From contig DYAA01000052.1 of assembly GCA_019419405.1 (NCBI GenBank), positions 1-37,877 on the forward strand: a stretch of DNA of 37,877 bases, given 5' to 3'. This DNA is from Collinsella sp. GTDB taxonomy: Bacteria > Actinomycetota > Coriobacteriia > Coriobacteriales > Coriobacteriaceae. This document shows, in pieces, positions 33,321 through 37,877 of this stretch. The notes beneath the pieces were generated by a model, which saw nothing but the letters and a program-made list of their open reading frames with translations, ran no database searches and had not been told where the DNA came from. Each line of letters starts with the position of its first letter. Position 1 is the first letter of the stretch. Both the position numbers and the translations under genes were made by a program.

Positions 33321-33568
33321 GGAAACGGCATCCCGTCCTGAGCATCGAATCCGGGACGTAGTTTCCGCATGCGGCTTCGTTAGGAAAGCATGTTCCACTC
33401 TGAGCGCTCATTCCGGGGTGCAATTTCCGCCAGAGACGCCGCCGGGAAAGCGCATCCCGGTTTGGAGCCGAAATCTGGGATGTAGTTTCCGCTTGAAGGG
33501 CGATCCGGAAAGCGCGTCCCATTCCGAGTGGCAATTCCGGGTCACAGTTTCCGCAGATACAAGGCGAC
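33321..33568. repeat. array A: four 62-bp hairpin units
   Basis: Units start at 33321, 33383, 33445 and 33507, each 62 bp. Each unit is an imperfect hairpin: left arm close to GGAAARCGCATCCC, a loop of about 18 bases, right arm close to GGGAYRYRGTTTCC, then a 16-base linker beginning GC. All four have the same orientation (TTCTGAG-like loop start, AATTCC-like loop end). The array lies 281 bp upstream of the nuclease-like gene. Confidence 0.85.
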
Positions 33569-33771
33569 AGTCCGCCGCCCTTATCACATGCCTTCAAATA
33601 TGCGATCCAGAAACACAAAACAGCAGATAGAATGCTCTTTTTCAAAAAGTACACGTCCCGAAACTTACCAAGACTTCATATCCAGCCACCGTTCACGGTC
33701 GCCGATTACCGCCCACCGATTCAAACAAGAAATATGTCGCCAAAAGCAGGTCATCTACCTGCATGGTTAGA

Positions 33772-33793
33772 TTTTGGTCAGCTTTTGGTCAGC
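33772..33793. promoter_or_regulatory. tandem TTTTGGTCAGC repeat upstream of the nuclease-like gene
   Basis: Two perfect, directly adjacent 11-bp copies (33772-33782 and 33783-33793), about one helical turn apart, 56 bases before the ATG. A related inverted copy (GCTACCAAAA) lies at 33825-33834, and CAGCTGA is repeated at 33790 and 33809. A small hairpin GCAGGT / ACCTGC precedes it (33746-33762). This looks like a regulator-binding region. Confidence 0.45.
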
Positions 33794-33848
33794 TGAGCGG
33801 CAAGTTCCAGCTGATACGTTTTTGCTACCAAAAAGGAGGCGGTAGCTC

Positions 33849-34847
33849 ATGACCCATTGCAATGACCAGCTCATCGACCAACTGCTCACTCAAGCCGAAC
33901 AAGAGGGGCGCTGTCTGATTCCCCCGAGCACGGCGATCCGAAAAGCGCTCCTTCGGCGCACCGGCGGCACGGTTGTCTCGCCCATGCCGGGGTTGTTTGC
34001 GCGAAAAACGCGCTGGGATGAACTCAACCGAGCGCAACGCCATTGCGAGATTATCCGCGCCCTTGCGATCATCCACCCCGATTGGACGTTCTGCTCGTTT
34101 TCGGCAGCTTGCCTGCTGGGGCTCGAGGTCTCGTGGCGACACCTGAACGTCGTGCATGTTTGCAGCTCGACAAAGCCGTCGGCTCGTCCGGGCGCACATA
34201 TTCAGCGGCACCAGATTGAGCCGGCCGGAGCAATACGCAGAGCCGGCGTATCGGTAACGCCGCCCATCCAAACGGCCACAGATTGCCTGCTGCAAACTGG
34301 TTTTGCCGACGGCATGCCCATTGCCGATTCGGCGATCTCAAAGCTCGGCCTTGCGCCGGAACAGCTGATGGAGGCCGTTGAGCAACGAGCGACTGCCCGC
34401 AATGGTCGCGCGATTCGCACCGCCCTCACAACGCTTCGATATGCCGACGCCCGCGCCGAGAGCGGCGGGGAATCGGTCGCCCGAGCCGTCATGATCGAGA
34501 CGGGCTTTGCGCCCGACTGGCTTCAATACGAGCTGACGGACCCCTTCGATTCGGCCAAGCCCATACGAACGGACTTTGCCTGGGAGCGCCAGGCGCGGGA
34601 ACTCACGCTGGGCGAGCTCGACGGGCTCATCAAATATACCGACCAGACCATGCTGGCCGGACGCACCACCGCCGAGGCGCTCGTTGCCGAACGACAGCGC
34701 GAGGCGCACCTATCGCTCTACGGTCACCCTCTGCTGCGCTTTACCATGAGCGAAGTCCGCTCGGCAGGACTGCTCGCGAAAAAGCTGCAGACGGCAGGCA
34801 TCCGGCAGACCGCTCTGCCGGCATGGCTCAACGAGGTAGACCTGTAG
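33849..34847 (+). CDS. AbiEi/DUF559-type protein with PD-(D/E)xK-like nuclease core
   Basis: A 332-residue protein resembling actinobacterial proteins annotated as AbiEi-like antitoxin-domain or DUF559-type. The N-terminal half (about 1-100) has a winged-helix-like region and RWDELNRAQRHCEIIRALAIIHPDW. The C-terminal half has a nuclease-like pattern: Glu208 (SGGES), Asp242 (TDFAW), Glu256 and Asp258 (GELDG) and Lys262. That is the D-ExD-K spacing of PD-(D/E)xK folds. AAGGAGG precedes the ATG. No toxin partner is adjacent. It is flanked on both sides by the 62-bp hairpin arrays. The fold is inferred from motif spacing. Confidence 0.65.
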   Translation: MTHCNDQLIDQLLTQAEQEGRCLIPPSTAIRKALLRRTGGTVVSPMPGLFARKTRWDELNRAQRHCEIIRALAIIHPDWTFCSFSAACLLGLEVSWRHLNVVHVCSSTKPSARPGAHIQRHQIEPAGAIRRAGVSVTPPIQTATDCLLQTGFADGMPIADSAISKLGLAPEQLMEAVEQRATARNGRAIRTALTTLRYADARAESGGESVARAVMIETGFAPDWLQYELTDPFDSAKPIRTDFAWERQARELTLGELDGLIKYTDQTMLAGRTTAEALVAERQREAHLSLYGHPLLRFTMSEVRSAGLLAKKLQTAGIRQTALPAWLNEVDL

Positions 34848-34875
34848 GAGCTGCTAGGCCACGCATCGCCAGATC

Positions 34876-35336
34876 GCATCCCCCTATCTGGGCCGCGTTT
34901 TCCCAACGACCACGCCAACGGAAAGTGCGTCCTAGCCTGGACGCTCAAAACGGGATGCACTTTCCGGATGGCGGGCCTGGCGGAAAGCGTGTCCCGGAAT
35001 CCCGTCTCAGAGCTGGACAGGCTTTCCGGTTGAGTCCTTCAGCGGAAACCGCATCCCGGAATAAACACTCAAACTGGGATGCGCTTTCCAAACGACCGGC
35101 CAGCGGAAAACGCATCCCATTCTGAGGCATGATTCCGGGACACAGCTTCCGCATGCGGCCCCGTTGGGAAAGTTCATCCCGTTCTGAGACCGAATTCCGG
35201 GACGCCGTTTCCGCCTGAGGCTTCAGCCGGAAAACGCATCCCACTCTGGAGCCGAATTCCGGGACACGCTTTCCGCTGGAGGGCCGATTCGGAAAACGAA
35301 TCCCATTCTGAGCGCTCATTTCGGGACACGCTTTCC
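34876..35336. repeat. array B: seven 62-bp hairpin units, head-to-head
   Basis: Units start at 34920, 34982, 35044, 35105, 35167, 35229 and 35291 (the third is 61 bp); a degenerate half unit precedes them from 34876. Stems reach 13-14 bp, e.g. GGAAAGTGCGTCC with GGGATGCACTTTCC in the first unit. The first three units are inverted relative to the last four (loop sequences match only after reverse complement), so two blocks face each other at about 35090-35105. The array begins 30 bases after the nuclease-like gene and ends at the hydroxylase terminator. Confidence 0.87.
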
Positions 35337-35345
35337 GCTCCAAGC

Positions 35346-35377
35346 AAAAGGCCCCGGCTCACGATAGAGCTGGGGCC
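35346..35377 (-). terminator. Rho-independent terminator of the hydroxylase gene
   Basis: Minus strand: 11-bp stem GGCCCCAGCTC / GAGCCGGGGCC (one G-T pair) with a 6-base loop, then TTTTGCTTGG. It lies about 68 bases after the hydroxylase stop and abuts the last array B unit. Confidence 0.88.
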
Positions 35378-35445
35378 AAAGGCGCAGCTTATACAGTTGA
35401 TGGCAAGCGCAGACGGCAGTCAGTAATGGCCGTCCGCGCTCTACT

Positions 35446-37877
35446 CTACCCGCGGTGACGAGCGCGGCTGTACGGCGTATCCACCATGGGCAGATCCGGA
35501 CGCAGCTTGCCGTCAAATGCGCGGTAGGCGTTCTGCACGGCGGGCGCCGTGGGGATCGTTGCGATCTCGCCGATGCCCTTACCGCCGTATGCCACGGGCA
35601 ACAGCTCGTCCTTCTCCACGTAAATGGCGTGGATATCCGGAATCTCGGGCGCACGGAACAGCCCGAGCGTGCCGTACCTTGCCTGGGGTACGCAGTCCTT
35701 GAGCGGCCAGTCCTCGGTCAGCGCATAGCCCATACCCATGAGCACGCCGCCTTCGATCTGGCCCTGGATGGAGATGGGGTTGACCACCTTGCCGGAATCG
35801 TGCGCGGCATAGACCTCGCTCACGCGGCCGTCATCGTCCAGAATGACCACATGCGTGGCAAAGCCGTAGCAGATGTGGCTCTTGGGGTTGGGAACGTCGG
35901 CGCCCAGCTTGTCGGTCGGCTCCAGGTACACGTAGCCAAACTCGCATCCCTCGAGCTCTTTGATGGCTGCCGCGGGGTCCTGGGGATGCACGCCCTGGCC
36001 GGCAACGAGTTCCTGCGTGTGTAGCTGGTAGGCGCGACCGTCGTCGTACTCGATCTTGACGCCGTCGCCATGCGCGCTCACGGGAGCATCGGGCGCAGGC
36101 TTGCCAGCCTCGATGCCAACCATGGCATCGCGCAGCAGGAAGGCGGCGCCGCGCACGGCCTCGCCGGTCACGACCGTCTGACGCGAACCAGACGTGGTGC
36201 CGGAGTCGGGAGCGTTCTCGGTGGAGCACTCGCCGTTGGCAATGCAGCTCAGCGGCAGACCGCAGGCCTCGGCAACGTCCTGCAAAAAGACGGTGTTGCA
36301 GCCCTGACCGATGTCGGACGTGGCGGCATAGACCACGGCTACGCCGTTCTCGACGCGAATCTTGCAGTGACCGGCATCGGGCAGGCCCACGCCCACGCCG
36401 GCGTTCTTCATGGCGCAGGCGATACCGGCGTGTCCGGGATGCGCATAGTAGGCATCCTTGACCTCGAGCAGCGTCTCCTTCAGCGCCGTGGAGCAGTCGG
36501 CAATCTGGCCGTTGGGCAAAACCTCGCCCGGCTCGATGGCATTACGATAACGAATCTCCCACGGGTCCAGGCCGACCTTCTCTGCCAGCAAGTCAATCAG
36601 GCTCTCGAGTGCAAACTCGGACTGGCAAACGCCAAAGCCTCGGTACGCGCCGGCGGGCGGGTTGTTGGTGTAGTAGCCAAAACCGCGGATGTCGGTGTTC
36701 TGGTACCTGTAGGGGCCGACGGCATGCGTGCAGGCGCGTTCGAGCACCGGACCGCACAGCGACGCGTAGGCGCCGGTGTCGAAGTTGATCTCGCAGTCCA
36801 GACCGGTAAAGTTGCCCTCGGCGTCGCAACCCAGCGTAAAGGTGCCGTCCATGGCGTGGCGCTTGGGATGGAACGCGAGCGACTCGGCACGCGTGAGCTT
36901 GCACTTCACAGGACGCTGGAGCTTATAGGCAGCAAGCGCGGCCAGGTGCTGGATGGACACGTCCTCCTTGCCGCCAAAGCCGCCGCCCACGAGCATGGTC
37001 TCGACGACCACGCGCTCGGGCTCGTTGTCCCAGCCAAACATATGGGCGCACTCTTTGCGCGTATCGTAGGCACCCTGGTCGGTCGACTGCACCTTGACGC
37101 CGTTCTTGTACGGGAAGGCGACGGCGCACTCGGGCTCCAAGAAGGCATGCTCGGTAAAGGGCGTGGTAAAGCGCTGCGTCACGGTAAACGCGCTCTCTGC
37201 CAGCGCCTTGGCGGCGTCGCCGCGCGTCACGTGACGGCTCTGACACACGTTGTCCTTGAGCTCCACCGTGTTGCCGAAGGCAAAGAAGCTGTCATGCAGG
37301 CGCGGGGCATCGGCGGCCCTGGCCTCGACAATGTTGCGCACGGGCTCCAGCGGCTCGTAATCGATCTTTACGAGCTTCTTGGCCTTCTCGAGCGTCGCCT
37401 CGTCCTCGGCAACCACCAGCACGATGGCGTCACCCACGCAGCGGGTGATATCGCCCTGGGCGATCATGACGTCCCAGTCCTGGATAAGGTGGCCGACCTG
37501 GTTGACCGGCACGTCCTCGGCGCGCAGGATGCCCACCACGCCGGGCAGGGCCTCGGCCTTGGAGGTATCGATGGAGAGCACACGGGCGCGCGGATACTTG
37601 GAGCGCACGGCGCTGGCATAGGTCAGACCCGGCTGATCGAGCTCGTCGATGTCGTCGGGGTACTTACCCTCGCCGAGCACCTTCTTGCGCACGTCGATAC
37701 GGAAGGCGCGCTTGCCCACGCCGTAGTCGTCGCCGCGCTCCAGGTCTTCGTCGATCTGCTTTTCGCCGCGGAGCACCGCAGCGGCCAGTGAGATGCCCTC
37801 GATAATCTTTTTGTAGCCGGTGCAGCGGCAGACGTTACCGCGAATGGCGTACTTGATCTGCTCCTCGGCGGGCTCGG
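35446..37877 (-). CDS. xanthine dehydrogenase-type molybdenum hydroxylase, [2Fe-2S]-molybdenum fusion (5' partial)
   Basis: Hydroxylase of the xanthine oxidase family; 809 codons lie in the window and the frame is open at the right edge. The first 33 codons read RGNVCRCTGYKKIIEGI (Cys codons at 37822-37830), the end of a [2Fe-2S] domain; the rest is the molybdenum-binding subunit, with GGGFGGKED, GAYRGFGVCQSEF and GGKGIGE, where the final Glu matches the catalytic glutamate of the family. A fused iron-sulfur/molybdenum protein without an FAD domain fits the selenium-dependent xanthine dehydrogenase/XdhD group. The GTG at 37776 is internal, not the start. YqeB, YqeC and XdhC encoded to the left are its expected maturation factors. 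Purine specificity is inferred from context. Confidence 0.9.
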   Translation of the reverse strand, partial: EPAEEQIKYAIRGNVCRCTGYKKIIEGISLAAAVLRGEKQIDEDLERGDDYGVGKRAFRIDVRKKVLGEGKYPDDIDELDQPGLTYASAVRSKYPRARVLSIDTSKAEALPGVVGILRAEDVPVNQVGHLIQDWDVMIAQGDITRCVGDAIVLVVAEDEATLEKAKKLVKIDYEPLEPVRNIVEARAADAPRLHDSFFAFGNTVELKDNVCQSRHVTRGDAAKALAESAFTVTQRFTTPFTEHAFLEPECAVAFPYKNGVKVQSTDQGAYDTRKECAHMFGWDNEPERVVVETMLVGGGFGGKEDVSIQHLAALAAYKLQRPVKCKLTRAESLAFHPKRHAMDGTFTLGCDAEGNFTGLDCEINFDTGAYASLCGPVLERACTHAVGPYRYQNTDIRGFGYYTNNPPAGAYRGFGVCQSEFALESLIDLLAEKVGLDPWEIRYRNAIEPGEVLPNGQIADCSTALKETLLEVKDAYYAHPGHAGIACAMKNAGVGVGLPDAGHCKIRVENGVAVVYAATSDIGQGCNTVFLQDVAEACGLPLSCIANGECSTENAPDSGTTSGSRQTVVTGEAVRGAAFLLRDAMVGIEAGKPAPDAPVSAHGDGVKIEYDDGRAYQLHTQELVAGQGVHPQDPAAAIKELEGCEFGYVYLEPTDKLGADVPNPKSHICYGFATHVVILDDDGRVSEVYAAHDSGKVVNPISIQGQIEGGVLMGMGYALTEDWPLKDCVPQARYGTLGLFRAPEIPDIHAIYVEKDELLPVAYGGKGIGEIATIPTAPAVQNAYRAFDGKLRPDLPMVDTPYSRARHRG

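Noticed and set aside
33321..35336. CRISPR interpretation of the 62-bp arrays
   Set aside because: The conserved parts are two complementary arms rather than one repeat, loops and linkers are related between units instead of unique spacers, one array contains inverted units, and no cas genes are present.
34945..35343. A 132-codon minus-strand frame through array B
   Set aside because: A 62-bp unit is not a multiple of three, so successive units are read in different frames; the frame stays open because the unit has few stops in any frame. No ribosome site was seen.
37776..37778. GTG at 37776 as the hydroxylase start
   Set aside because: The frame continues upstream with the [2Fe-2S] motif GNVCRCTGY, so this codon is internal.
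36070..37791. A 573-codon plus-strand open frame
   Set aside because: Antisense shadow of the hydroxylase gene, with no start signal and no family resemblance.

Overview
The window looks like chromosome of a high-GC Gram-positive gut anaerobe of the class Coriobacteriia, most likely Collinsella or a close relative. This rests on recognised protein families, on Actinomycetota-type ribosomal proteins (zinc-type S14 and L36, cysteine-free S4) and on a selenium/molybdenum purine-degradation gene set typical of gut anaerobes. It was not confirmed by a database search.

Layout. (1) 1-3043: the 3' part of a class A penicillin-binding protein gene, the arginine repressor gene argR and a family 2-like glycosyltransferase gene. 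(2) 3196-13837, all minus strand: a long translation block in the order rplE, rpsN, rpsH, rplF, rplR, rpsE, rpmD, rplO, secY, adk, map, infA, rpmJ, rpsM, rpsK, rpsD, rpoA, rplQ, closed by a strong terminator and followed by truA. The block begins abruptly at rplE with its own promoter-like sequence; rplN and rplX, which normally precede rplE, are not here. (3) 14145-25666: a purine/urate-type catabolic locus with an NCS2 purine permease, xdhC, yqeB, yqeC, a hydantoinase (hyuA), a MocA-like cytidylyltransferase, ygeW, ygeY, ygeX and a divergent YheO-type regulator whose shared upstream region carries two matching palindromes. (4) 25670-35345: an accessory stretch with a Pro/Ala-rich membrane protein, a small unknown protein, a repeat-built wall-anchored surface protein, an unknown 411-residue protein, a DEDDh exonuclease, the C-terminal remnant of a DUF4143 ATPase, a nuclease-like AbiEi/DUF559-type protein and several kinds of short repeat array. 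(5) 35446-37877: a xanthine-dehydrogenase-type molybdenum hydroxylase running off the right edge.

How the genes work together. Regions 3 and 5 make one functional set: purine uptake, a molybdenum hydroxylase and its maturation factors (XdhC, YqeB, YqeC, MocA-like), then ring-opening and chain-degrading enzymes (HyuA, YgeW, YgeY, YgeX) that resemble the E. coli yge/yqe/ygf cluster linked to anaerobic urate use. The roughly 10-kb accessory block lies between the catabolic genes and the hydroxylase.

The most unusual non-coding content is two arrays of 62-bp units, each a hairpin with conserved arms and a variable loop, that flank the nuclease-like gene; a five-copy array with an exact 23-bp period directly upstream of the truncated DUF4143 ATPase; and a four-copy array with an exact 33-bp period near 26.9 kb. 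None looks like CRISPR. There are no tRNA or rRNA genes, no transposase and no phage genes that I can support.
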